A stretch of DNA of 10,807 nucleotides from Microcaldota archaeon. Lineage in GTDB: Archaea > Micrarchaeota > Micrarchaeia > Micrarchaeales > Micrarchaeaceae. How positions within the stretch are numbered: the stretch's first letter is position 1; each line of letters opens with the position of its first letter. Location: assembly GCA_021851535.1 (NCBI GenBank), contig JAJZDT010000136.1, positions 1 through 10,807 of the forward strand, read 5' to 3'. The notes beneath the pieces are model-generated. The model ran no database searches. It worked only from the letters and a program-made list of their open reading frames with translations, and was not told the origin of the DNA. Below are positions 1 to 6,629 of the stretch, piece by piece. Made by a program: the position numbers and the translations under genes.

Positions 1-2632
1 GAACTAGCTCCTGGTGTGTATTCTCAAGTGTAATATTACTTAATCCCCCAAATATTAACATTTTATGTGCAAATGGCGAAGGGAATTTTGTTTTTATAAT
101 TTTATATTTAATTTTACCTTCTTTTATATCATACAAAATTTGCTGCGCTCTTGGCATGTCCATTAAGTCGTAAAGTATTTCTCTGTATGTTTCTTTTAAT
201 AGAGGGAAATTTTTATCTATCTGATCTATATCTTTTAAAATCATTTGAGAATTAAGCTGTTGCTTCCTTACACCTATCTTATTACCTTTATAATTACGTA
301 ATACCATAAAACCACGTCCTGCGACATGTCTGAATCGTCTTTTCATAAGTTCTGTTTTTCTTATGTTGTGTTTTAACATAGTTGATATATTTGCACTAGA
401 TATATTGCTTATAATCTCATCTATCATTTGGCTGTTAACTATTAATTCCCCAATATTTAGGATAAATCCATTATCACTTAAAATAATATCAATATTCATA
501 TCTAATATCTCTCCTAATTCCATGGCAAATATTCTTGAAAGAATGTCATTTATTCTTCTACCAAACATAGAATGAAATATCAAGAGGTGTTTTTTATTTT
601 TTGTACTATTCGGTTCGAATGTATCCTCTATCAAAATTAATTCATTATTAGGTATAATTTTAGTATACAAAAATTGTTCAATAAAATAATTATATATTAT
701 TTTTTTTGCATTTTTATCTATAGGCATTAAATTAAGAATCGCATCAGCTTTTTTATTTATACTTTTATTTTTTTGTTTTAATGAAAGTGTATCCCCTAGT
801 TTTTTTCTAAATTCCCCAATATATTGTGCAAGTTCAAAACTTAAAGGCAATTGTTCTGAAAACCACGGGGGTATTGTGGGTGTTAAACTTTTTGCCGCAG
901 CCACAATACAGCGGGTTTCCTTTGCCTCTAAAAATTCATATAATTTTCCACCAAGTGCAAATATGTCATGTTGTTTCATTTTTGTCATAAATTCCTCTTC
1001 TATACTCCCCACCCATTTTTTATCTAAGGTAAAAACGTTTATTGCAACATCATCAGGTATCGTTCCAAGGTTAAGCATATACATAACTTGTGAAAGTCTA
1101 CCACGTTGATTAAATGTACCTTCCTTTTCATCATACCATATCTTACCATATACTCTATGATGCTCAAGACCCAAGTATTTTCCACCAAGGTAATTTATAG
1201 TAGCAATAAATTCATTTTTATCTAGTGTATTATAAGGATATGCTTTTCTAACAAGGTCATATGCCTCATCAACACCCCATTTTTTATTAAGAGACATACC
1301 TATAATATGTTGTGCAAGAACATCAAGGGCGTTTTTGGGTGTACTAAAAGAATCAAGGCGCTTTTTTATTACATTATCTACCATAACTGAGCATTCAATT
1401 AAATCATCTCTATCTAGTGCTATAACCTCTCCAATTGCTATAGACTTGAAAGAATGTCCGGCTCTACCTATTCGTTGCACTGCCCTACTAATGCTCTTTG
1501 AGGAGCCTAATTGTATAACATTTTCAATAGATCCAATATCAACTCCAAGTTCCAGGCTTGTGGAAGTAACTACACAGGATAATTCGCCTTTTTTGAGCTT
1601 TTCTTCAACTTCTAATCGCGTATCTTTAGATAATGAACCGTGATGGGCAGCAATATCATTTCCATAACCATACCTACTTTTTAAATTAAAGACAACTCTT
1701 TCTGTACCACTTCTAGTATTAGTAAATATAAGCGTAGATCTGTTATTTTTTATAATACTATCTATTTTTTTATAGATAGCATTATCTATATCCTTATTAG
1801 GCGTATGTACGAGGTCATTTACGGGACTTAGTGCTATAACTTCTAGTTTCTTACTCCATGATGCGTCAATGACCTTACACTCCCTTAATGTGTTTCCTGC
1901 ACTATAACCAACAAGGAATTTTGCTGCTTCTTCAAGTGGATATATAGTAGCTCCAAGTCCTATCCTCACAACATTTTTTTTTACAATGGCCATCAATCTC
2001 TCAATGCTTAAAGAGAGATGTACCCCACGTTTGTTGCTGGCAAGTTCATGGATTTCATCTATTATCAGATACTCAATGCCACCAATATTTTCTATAAAAC
2101 GTTTGCTGTTTATCATAATTGCAAGACTTTCAGGGGTCGTTACAAGTATGTTTGGTGGTCTAATAAGCTGTAATCGCCTCTCTTTTTGTGTAGTATCTCC
2201 TGTACGCACCCCAACACTTACTTTTTTTATATTATTTTTTATAATATCCATGCCCTTGTTTTTTATTATTTGGGCGTATATCTCATCAAGTGGCACGGAT
2301 AGGTTTTTGTATATATCATTATTTAACGATCTTAAGGGGGATACATAAATGCAATATACCCTATTTTCCAGTTTACCTTCAAGTGCATAATCAAAAAGCT
2401 TGCTTATAATTGATAAAAATCCTGACATTGTTTTTCCCGATCCTGTAGGCGCGGTTATGAGCACATTAAATTTATCATTTATTAGTTTAAAAGCAAATTT
2501 TTGGGGCGGAGTTAATTCTTTAAATTTATCTAAAAACCAATTTCTCACGTATAAATTGAGTGCCGTAAGGCTTTGTTCATCACTAAATGGTTTATCTAAA
2601 TATTCTATCAAGAAGTAACCTATTGCATACAT
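1..2632 (-). CDS. lhr: Lhr-type superfamily 2 helicase, C-terminus cut off by window edge
   Basis: This is a large ATP-dependent 3'-5' helicase of the Lhr family, used in archaeal DNA repair and recombination. I translated 877 codons from ATG at 2632 with no stop or frameshift; an in-frame TAA lies two codons upstream. Motifs in order: Q-motif-like PPQ near residue 43; Walker A APTGSGKT (61-68); motif Ia YVSPLRSLNND near 97-107, an Lhr hallmark; TTPESL (165-170); the DEIH box (192-195); GLGATI (225-230); SLELGVDIG (359-367); and QRIGRAGH (386-393). The Lhr winged-helix/C-terminal core follows, with HSMFGRRIND at about 700 and SPFAHKM close to the left edge. Archaeal Lhr proteins are about 850-950 residues, so only a short tail should be missing. 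Motif III reads GAT instead of the usual SAT. The start has no Shine-Dalgarno and follows an A/T-rich gap, suggesting a leaderless or short-leader transcript. The family call is secure; the exact role in this organism is not. Confidence 0.95.
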   Translation of the reverse strand, partial: MYAIGYFLIEYLDKPFSDEQSLTALNLYVRNWFLDKFKELTPPQKFAFKLINDKFNVLITAPTGSGKTMSGFLSIISKLFDYALEGKLENRVYCIYVSPLRSLNNDIYKNLSVPLDEIYAQIIKNKGMDIIKNNIKKVSVGVRTGDTTQKERRLQLIRPPNILVTTPESLAIMINSKRFIENIGGIEYLIIDEIHELASNKRGVHLSLSIERLMAIVKKNVVRIGLGATIYPLEEAAKFLVGYSAGNTLRECKVIDASWSKKLEVIALSPVNDLVHTPNKDIDNAIYKKIDSIIKNNRSTLIFTNTRSGTERVVFNLKSRYGYGNDIAAHHGSLSKDTRLEVEEKLKKGELSCVVTSTSLELGVDIGSIENVIQLGSSKSISRAVQRIGRAGHSFKSIAIGEVIALDRDDLIECSVMVDNVIKKRLDSFSTPKNALDVLAQHIIGMSLNKKWGVDEAYDLVRKAYPYNTLDKNEFIATINYLGGKYLGLEHHRVYGKIWYDEKEGTFNQRGRLSQVMYMLNLGTIPDDVAINVFTLDKKWVGSIEEEFMTKMKQHDIFALGGKLYEFLEAKETRCIVAAAKSLTPTIPPWFSEQLPLSFELAQYIGEFRKKLGDTLSLKQKNKSINKKADAILNLMPIDKNAKKIIYNYFIEQFLYTKIIPNNELILIEDTFEPNSTKNKKHLLIFHSMFGRRINDILSRIFAMELGEILDMNIDIILSDNGFILNIGELIVNSQMIDEIISNISSANISTMLKHNIRKTELMKRRFRHVAGRGFMVLRNYKGNKIGVRKQQLNSQMILKDIDQIDKNFPLLKETYREILYDLMDMPRAQQILYDIKEGKIKYKIIKTKFPSPFAHKMLIFGGLSNITLENTHQELV

Positions 2633-2677
2633 TATAGATTAAAAATAAATAATAACAAAATAAATATTTGCTTTCAC
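2633..2677 (-). promoter_or_regulatory. A/T-rich gap: possible yip1-like terminator and lhr promoter
   Basis: This 45-base gap lies between the Yip1-like stop codon and the lhr ATG. On the minus strand it is rich in T runs (TATTTATTTTG, then TTATTTTTAATC). Such runs are the usual intrinsic termination signal in euryarchaea and also resemble a TATA element 28-38 bases upstream of the lhr start. The two roles cannot be separated from sequence alone. No hairpin is visible. Confidence 0.3.
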
Positions 2678-3298
2678 TTACAAAAACATATATGAAAACC
2701 CAATACCTGCAAGTCCTATTATGGTTATAAATATGATAAAAAGCCAAAAAGATCCGAACGCTTTTACTTTAGAGATTCTATGATACGAGGATATTGCAAA
2801 TATAAAGATAATAATGCTCCAAATCAAAAGTACATATGCGATTAAATACAATTGTGGTACTATGAGGATCCAGAAAAATAAAAGCAAAGGCAATGCTCCA
2901 TAAATAGAGGCATTGAAGCTTTGAGTGTGCCCATAACTTATAACTCTAAAAATATGTTTATTTATTATATGAAACAAAATAGAAAATACCATTATGCAAA
3001 ACGGGGCGAAAACCAAATAGAAAAATATAATGCTAATACCAACAATAAAATAAATTCCAAATGAATTAAGGTAATTTCCTGCAACATAAGGGATGAACTC
3101 TGATGCGAAGCTAGAACTTAAATTATAGCCACTAATGATAAGCGCTGTTGCTAAAATAAGCGTTATTATAAGTGGAATTATTATTGCCTTATAATAATGC
3201 ATAATCATCATAGATCTGTTTTTTTGTTGTGACTCGAGCATGTCTAAAGTCAACGCACTGCGCACACCATTTTTAAAATTAGTTAAATATATCTTCAA
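2678..3298 (-). CDS. Yip1-family integral membrane protein
   Basis: A 206-residue polytopic membrane protein. About five hydrophobic segments are visible, near residues 36-56, 80-110, 133-148, 150-170 and 183-204. The stretch from about 127 to 181 (SFNASIYGALPLL, then a long hydrophobic helix, then SSYHRISKVKAF) follows the Yip1 domain pattern: a Yg-x-P turn followed by two helices and a basic S-x-x-K-A motif. Prokaryotic Yip1 proteins have no settled function; the eukaryotic relatives bind Rab GTPases at membranes. The start taken here is TTG, 9 bases after the phosphatidyltransferase stop codon, with GTGAGG just upstream. It keeps the N-terminal 'LTNFKNGVRSAL' stretch that often precedes the first helix in this family. 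ATG at codon 20 (3241) is the alternative start. Co-transcription with the phosphatidyltransferase gene is likely from the spacing. Family call moderately confident; function unknown. Confidence 0.7.
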   Translation of the reverse strand: MKIYLTNFKNGVRSALTLDMLESQQKNRSMMIMHYYKAIIIPLIITLILATALIISGYNLSSSFASEFIPYVAGNYLNSFGIYFIVGISIIFFYLVFAPFCIMVFSILFHIINKHIFRVISYGHTQSFNASIYGALPLLLFFWILIVPQLYLIAYVLLIWSIIIFIFAISSYHRISKVKAFGSFWLFIIFITIIGLAGIGFSYMFL

Positions 3299-3307
3299 AA
3301 AAACGCC

Positions 3308-3943
3308 TCACAAAACACTATCATAAATTTGTGCAATTCCTCTTATCAGTATTATTCCAAAGAGCATTCCAATGAGTACATACCCAATTAAGCTATTCCA
3401 TCCAGCAATATACTCCAATATCAAATAACCAAATGTTGATATTTTAAATATATTAATCAGTGCCCTGCTTATATTAGAGCTATATGCAATCTTTCCAAAT
3501 TTAGTTTTCATTCCAGAAGATGTGCCTCTAGCCCCCATCATCGCATCAGCAAAAGAATGTATTATAATTACCGCAATTACGATCCATATAGGTACAATAC
3601 CAACAAATGTGAATATGACCCACATAGAATATTCGGCTATTCTATCCCCTGCAATGTCCATTCTAGGACCAAAGCGGGCATTTGTTATAGCTTTTTTCTT
3701 ATATTGTGCAACATGTGCTTTAGCTATCCTATCTTTTGATATTGCGGCTTTGAGATAAGTAGTAAACGACACTCTTCCAGATGAGTACTCCCTAATCGCA
3801 AAATATCCATCAATTCCATCAAGCGCTGTTGCTATAAAAAATATAAGAATAGAGATAACAGGATCGTACTTTATAAGCACTAAATATAAAACAACAACTA
3901 CAAGAAACGTGCGAAAAAGTGTAATTATATCTGCTGATCTCAT
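3308..3943 (-). CDS. CDP-alcohol phosphatidyltransferase, with long insertion in the catalytic motif
   Basis: A 211-residue membrane enzyme that would transfer a phosphatidyl/archaetidyl group from a CDP-lipid to an alcohol (inositol phosphate, glycerol phosphate or serine in known members), releasing CMP, at the inner face of the membrane. The family signature D-x2-D-G-x2-A-R-x8-G-x3-D-x3-D is present but split. D42, D45, G46, A49 and R51 (DGIDGYFAIR) are followed by about 40 extra, mostly basic residues (52-91) before FGPRMDIAGDR, which carries G92, D96 and D100. All four metal-binding/catalytic aspartates are kept. Hydrophobic helices lie near 8-24, 28-41, 104-132, 168-180 and 186-203. ATG start at 3943. 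The alcohol acceptor cannot be read from sequence. The gene sits 9 bases upstream of the Yip1-like gene and 52 bases downstream of the LUD gene. Confidence 0.85.
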   Translation of the reverse strand: MRSADIITLFRTFLVVVVLYLVLIKYDPVISILIFFIATALDGIDGYFAIREYSSGRVSFTTYLKAAISKDRIAKAHVAQYKKKAITNARFGPRMDIAGDRIAEYSMWVIFTFVGIVPIWIVIAVIIIHSFADAMMGARGTSSGMKTKFGKIAYSSNISRALINIFKISTFGYLILEYIAGWNSLIGYVLIGMLFGIILIRGIAQIYDSVL

Positions 3944-3995
3944 TTGAATACCATTAAATTATAAGAACGCTTAGACTATTAAAGATTTAGAAAAA
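3944..3995 (-). promoter_or_regulatory. Possible promoter of the phosphatidyltransferase/yip1-like unit
   Basis: In this 52-base gap the minus strand carries CTTTAATAG (3976-3984), about 37 bases before the ATG, and CTTATAAT (3958-3965), about 18 bases before it. The first is better placed for an archaeal TATA box with a short leader; the second is a better sequence match but too close. GGTATTC just before the ATG is a partial match to the archaeal ribosome-binding site GGTGATC. Weak support only. Confidence 0.3.
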
Positions 3996-4616
3996 TTAAA
4001 AACCTAATCTATCTTCAACAACAAGAATTAAAGTAATTCTATGTGGAAAAAATTCTTTCTCTATTATTAGCCATTTTCCTATCGTGCTACCAGATTCTCC
4101 TATTTTTTTCATACGTTCATCCTCAAGTGGCAATACATGTTCACGTATACGTTTAAATCCATCCTCAAGTGAATCTACGATTTTGTTTATGCTTGATACT
4201 AAAATAATATTATTTGCAGCAAACCCATATGCCGAAACCCGTGTACCGCTCCTATCTGCAAGCATTAATTGTCCTTGTATTGTTATTGCATTTACGCTAC
4301 CTAGAAAGTAATCTGCACGCAAAGAGTTTCGTCTAAGCTCCAATCGCATTGTTGCGTCGTTTTCCTTATATATCGGAGCATGTAAATCAATCCAATGTGC
4401 ATTAACCGATTCAAGTTTTTTAATAAAACCTATTTGTCTTATAGTCTGGCTACCACCAACCATAACTTTGGAATTTTCAGGTATTCGTTCACATACACGG
4501 TTAAATGCATCAGTTGCATTTTTTTCAACAAAAACATCTATCCCATTTTTACGAAGGGCAAGAACGCATGCATCAAGTTGTTCGCCAGTTGGAATTTTAT
4601 TGTAATCATTATTCAT
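3996..4616 (-). CDS. LUD-domain (DUF162, LutC/YkgG-like) protein
   Basis: A 206-residue soluble protein of the LUD superfamily. Typical blocks are [10 protein letters not shown] (54-63), [12 protein letters not shown] (101-112), [13 protein letters not shown] (115-127) and [14 protein letters not shown] (144-157), ending in [13 protein letters not shown]. The superfamily includes LutC of the bacterial LutABC lactate oxidase, but there is no LutA/LutB-like iron-sulfur partner here, so 'lactate utilisation' should not be assumed. Many stand-alone members carry a C-terminal cysteine cluster (G-x-C-x-x-C then C) before the final strand; here that region (163-190) has no cysteine, and the only two cysteines are C17 and C42. 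The ATG at 4616 lies inside the 3' end of the pyrophosphatase gene (8-base overlap), suggesting translational coupling. The family call is strong; the substrate is unknown. Confidence 0.85.
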   Translation of the reverse strand: MNNDYNKIPTGEQLDACVLALRKNGIDVFVEKNATDAFNRVCERIPENSKVMVGGSQTIRQIGFIKKLESVNAHWIDLHAPIYKENDATMRLELRRNSLRADYFLGSVNAITIQGQLMLADRSGTRVSAYGFAANNIILVSSINKIVDSLEDGFKRIREHVLPLEDERMKKIGESGSTIGKWLIIEKEFFPHRITLILVVEDRLGF

Positions 4617-5118
4617 TATTTCTTGCCTTGTTTATTATTGAATATGCAGTCTCAATTCCATTATACCCTGTAATTTTTACCCATTTATTCGCTTCAAGTT
4701 CCTTATAATGTTCAAAGAAATGCTTTATTTTGTTTTTAAGGGGTTCACCAAGCTCAGTAATATCCTTTATATTAGAAAAGTTAGGATCAACTTTATCAAT
4801 AGGAACTGCAATAATCTTATTGTCCGTTCCTTCTTCGTCTTGCATGTTAGCTACTCCAATAATTCTAGCTTTAATAAAACTTCCAGGCACAAAAGGTGTA
4901 TTGCTTATAATAAGAACATCAAGCGGATCTCCATCTTCTCCTAACGTTCCAGCTATAAATCCATAATTAAATGGGTATACCATAGAAGTAAAAAGAACCC
5001 TATCTACCTTGAGTAGCCCACTCTTTTCATCAAGTTCATACTTAATATTAGACCCCATAGGTATTTCTACAAACGCATTTACCACTTTAGGCGCATCCGA
5101 ACCAATTTCTAATTTCAT
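4609..5118 (-). CDS. ppa: Inorganic pyrophosphatase, family I
   Basis: A cytoplasmic Mg-dependent soluble pyrophosphatase that hydrolyses PPi to two phosphates and so drives nucleotide, lipid and aminoacyl activation reactions forward. At 169 residues it has normal length for the archaeal/bacterial family I enzyme. Active-site residues can be placed by analogy with the E. coli enzyme: E18, K26, E28, R40, YPFNYG (Y48, Y52), the signature EDGDPLDV (D62, D64, D67), DEEGTDNKI (D94, D99, K101), and [14 protein letters not shown] (Y138, K139). All expected metal- and phosphate-binding residues are present, so it should be active. The ATG at 5118 is preceded by GTGAT, a partial match to the archaeal ribosome-binding site. 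The stop codon overlaps the start of the LUD gene. Confidence 0.97.
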   Translation of the reverse strand: MKLEIGSDAPKVVNAFVEIPMGSNIKYELDEKSGLLKVDRVLFTSMVYPFNYGFIAGTLGEDGDPLDVLIISNTPFVPGSFIKARIIGVANMQDEEGTDNKIIAVPIDKVDPNFSNIKDITELGEPLKNKIKHFFEHYKELEANKWVKITGYNGIETAYSIINKARNNE

Positions 5119-5167
5119 ATTATCACATTATTTATTGTATTATTAAAAAATATAATATTATGCACGT
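5119..5167 (-). promoter_or_regulatory. Probable ppa promoter and ribosome-binding site
   Basis: On the minus strand the 49-base gap contains TTTTTTAATA (5141-5150), an archaeal TATA-like box centred about 27 bases before the ppa ATG, which predicts a leaderless or very short-leader mRNA. GTGAT (5122-5126), 3 bases before the ATG, matches part of the GGTGATC consensus and would serve a longer transcript. A 16-codon GTG-started frame also fits in the gap (see findings). Confidence 0.4.
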
Positions 5168-5722
5168 TTATTCCTCCTTTTTAAATTCTAACAAAGCAGC
5201 CATCATTATTTCTATTTCATTTTCACCAAAAAGTCCCTGTATGCGCTTACTCTCTATAATAAATTTTAATGCTTCTACCCGATTCTCTGTAAGTGTCTTT
5301 TTGATTATCAGAACAGGGTTTTTCTCTTTGAAATAATGACCTACATCATCTTGCCAGTTTCTAAATATTTTACTATACCTCATAAGCATTGTTATCATTC
5401 CTACAGCAAGCAAAAAACGCTTTAATTCATCAATCCTCTCAACAACATCACTTGTTAATTCTTGTGGATTATTTTCTAGCCTACTTATCGATGAATTATA
5501 TTTTTCATAAATTCCTTGTTCGTTATTTATAATATTATTAATTACAAAGAGTTTTTTTTCTACCTCATTGGTTGCTTCATCTGCGCTTACTAGTTTACCC
5601 TCAATTTTCATGCGTTTTGCGGCAATCTCTACATCAAGTGCTTCTATAGCTAAAGAAATCATTTCCTCCTGTGCGCGTGAAAATATATCCTGACACGATA
5701 ACCAGGCAGGTGCGTCATCCAT
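5168..5722 (-). CDS. Hypothetical alpha-helical cytoplasmic protein, 184 residues
   Basis: I do not recognise this protein. It is predicted soluble and almost wholly helical: amphipathic charged helices near 10-45, 48-85 (K/E/N-rich, possible short coiled coil), 91-120, 133-160 and 167-184, with few glycines or prolines and no signal peptide. The moderately hydrophobic segment around 103-115 (FLLAVGMITMLM) looks like a buried core helix rather than a membrane span. I chose ATG at 5722 over the upstream in-frame GTG at 5743: it has a strong ribosome-binding site (GAGGGGG, 6 bases upstream) and follows the preceding stop by 11 bases without overlap. It lies directly downstream of the beta-rich gene, so the two are probably made together. 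There is no basis for a functional call. Confidence 0.8.
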   Translation of the reverse strand: MDDAPAWLSCQDIFSRAQEEMISLAIEALDVEIAAKRMKIEGKLVSADEATNEVEKKLFVINNIINNEQGIYEKYNSSISRLENNPQELTSDVVERIDELKRFLLAVGMITMLMRYSKIFRNWQDDVGHYFKEKNPVLIIKKTLTENRVEALKFIIESKRIQGLFGENEIEIMMAALLEFKKEE

Positions 5723-5728
5723 TTCATT

Positions 5729-5735
5729 CCCCCTC
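5729..5735 (-). promoter_or_regulatory. Ribosome-binding site GAGGGGG that decides the start of the helical protein
   Basis: GAGGGGG on the minus strand sits 6 bases before ATG 5722 and overlaps the TGA stop of the upstream gene. A ribosome terminating there would be placed for re-initiation. The site lies inside the coding region if the upstream GTG at 5743 were used, which argues for the ATG. Confidence 0.55.
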
Positions 5736-6093
5736 AGATACACTCTATTTTTTCTTCCCTATCAATGCGTTGTGCAATAATTCCTTCTTTATCATATATA
5801 TATGCAGTAATTTTTATTTTGTATTTATCAGGATAATTATTAGGCCTTGTATAAATCTTCACTCTTTTTTCAGATGTTTCATTTCCTGTAATTATACCTA
5901 TTCTTGTTCTGCCTGCTGCCAGTTCCTTATCCTGTGCTAATGAAAGCGGATGTATAACATTAATATCACATTCACACCAAAAATTATCCGTGTTTGTAGT
6001 ATTTTTTAATCTAAGTATGATAAAAAATTCATTTTTCATATTAGATTTTAAGCTTTGTGGTTCAAAATCAACATTAAGTTCTACTACATTCAT
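5734..6093 (-). CDS. Hypothetical small beta-rich (Ig-like sandwich?) protein
   Basis: A 119-residue protein I cannot assign to a family. It shows alternating hydrophobic strands: VVELNVDF, EFFIILRLKNTT, CECDINVIHP, TRIGIITGN, KRVKIYTRP, KYKIKITAYIYD, IIAQRIDREEKIEC. This pattern, with 'LKNTTN' after a strand and a 'YKIKITAYIYD' strand near the end, resembles archaeal CARDB/Ig-like sandwich modules. There is no signal peptide or membrane segment, so it should be cytoplasmic, unlike most such modules. C40, C42 and C118 are the only cysteines. ATG start at 6093; no good ribosome-binding site, which fits a leaderless transcript from the TATA-like box about 30 bases upstream. It is divergent from the winged-helix gene and 11 bases upstream of the helical gene. 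Confidence 0.75.
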   Translation of the reverse strand: MNVVELNVDFEPQSLKSNMKNEFFIILRLKNTTNTDNFWCECDINVIHPLSLAQDKELAAGRTRIGIITGNETSEKRVKIYTRPNNYPDKYKIKITAYIYDKEGIIAQRIDREEKIECI

Positions 6094-6161
6094 TAAAACA
6101 CATCAAATATAAATATAACGATATAAAGATATATAAGAATTATTAGTTGGGTTGTTTATTA
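6094..6161. promoter_or_regulatory. Divergent promoter region with back-to-back TATA-like boxes
   Basis: This 68-base spacer separates two start codons that face away from each other. Plus-strand TATATAAG (6130-6137) is centred about 29 bases before the winged-helix ATG. Minus-strand TTTATATCG (6119-6127) is centred about 30 bases before the ATG of the beta-rich gene. Both spacings predict leaderless mRNAs. The element GATATA occurs twice, 2 bases apart (GATATAAAGATATA, 6120-6133), covering both boxes, so one bound protein could block both promoters. Confidence 0.5.
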
Positions 6162-6617
6162 ATGATAAATGAGGCAAAGTTTATAGTAAGAGAAACAACA
6201 ATAAGGGATCTTAACTTTAGTGATGAGGTATCGCAAACAAGAAGGTCTATTGTTAGATGGATTGCTCTCTCTATGGGTATAATAAATCCTGGCGAAACAA
6301 GACAATCCGCAATCTCTGTATTAGATGCGCTTTTATACTTTCAATTTAATAAAAATCAGGATCCCAGCGTACCTGATTTATCTGAGTACATTAATGTGAA
6401 TTGGGGAGCTATAAACGAGAAGACATTACGCTACCATTTATTACAACTCAAGAAATCAAATATTATTAATAATGAAAAGGGCAAATACTCGCTTGTTGCC
6501 CCAAACATAGGAAGCAAGTATGATGAAGGCGCATGGGTGAATAGTTATATGCAAAGCGTTATAACTCCAATATCCGAGAAGATGATATTCGCACTTAAAT
6601 CGCTTAAAAATAGATAA
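6162..6617 (+). CDS. Winged-helix DNA-binding protein (putative transcription regulator)
   Basis: A 151-residue protein with a helical N-terminal part (TRRSIVRWIALSMGIINPGETR, residues about 26-47 in two blocks) followed by a winged helix-turn-helix at about 48-113. Its helices are ISVLDALLYF, then PDLSEYI, then the recognition helix NEKTLRYHLLQLKKSNII (85-102), with a wing NNEKGKYSLV. 'KTLRYHL-x-LKK-x-x-II' is a common archaeal wHTH recognition-helix pattern. The C-terminal helix (124-150) could dimerise. I chose ATG 6162 over the in-frame TTG at 6147: it agrees with the TATA box about 29 bases upstream and gives a leaderless mRNA. It is co-transcribed with the surface-protein gene 12 bases downstream and faces two hypothetical genes, so those are its most likely targets along with its own promoter (inference). 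Confidence 0.8.
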   Translation: MINEAKFIVRETTIRDLNFSDEVSQTRRSIVRWIALSMGIINPGETRQSAISVLDALLYFQFNKNQDPSVPDLSEYINVNWGAINEKTLRYHLLQLKKSNIINNEKGKYSLVAPNIGSKYDEGAWVNSYMQSVITPISEKMIFALKSLKNR

Positions 6618-6619
6618 TA

Positions 6620-6626
6620 GGTAATC
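6620..6626 (+). promoter_or_regulatory. Ribosome-binding site GGTAATC for the surface-protein gene
   Basis: GGTAATC differs by one base from the archaeal consensus GGTGATC and lies 3 bases before ATG 6630. As the second gene of a unit it cannot be leaderless, so the presence of a site here but not at the first gene fits the usual archaeal pattern. Confidence 0.55.
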
Positions 6627-6629
6627 GAA

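Noticed and set aside
1758..1779. Perfect 7-base inverted repeat CTATCTA / TAGATAG with an 8-base loop
   Set aside because: It lies within lhr codons for an Asp/Ile/Tyr/Lys-rich stretch; A/T-rich coding sequence gives such matches by chance and nothing suggests a regulatory role in mid-gene.
363..2618. Several plus-strand open frames of 70-120 codons opposite the lhr gene
   Set aside because: The minus strand carries a continuous helicase frame with all family motifs; the plus-strand frames are antisense shadows with no ribosome-binding sites, overlap each other's region, and show low-complexity composition.
4395..4708. Plus-strand open frames opposite the LUD and ppa genes
   Set aside because: Both minus-strand genes are confirmed by family motifs; the plus frames have no recognisable content.
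5168..5722. Helical hypothetical protein as a GINS replication subunit
   Set aside because: Length and helical content are compatible, but no GINS sequence pattern or B-domain is visible and there is no replication gene beside it.
5671..5940. Plus-strand frame rich in Cys, Phe and Tyr opposite the two hypothetical genes
   Set aside because: Its odd composition is what antisense reading of Lys/Glu/Asn-rich genes produces. The minus-strand genes have better starts, a ribosome-binding site and normal composition.
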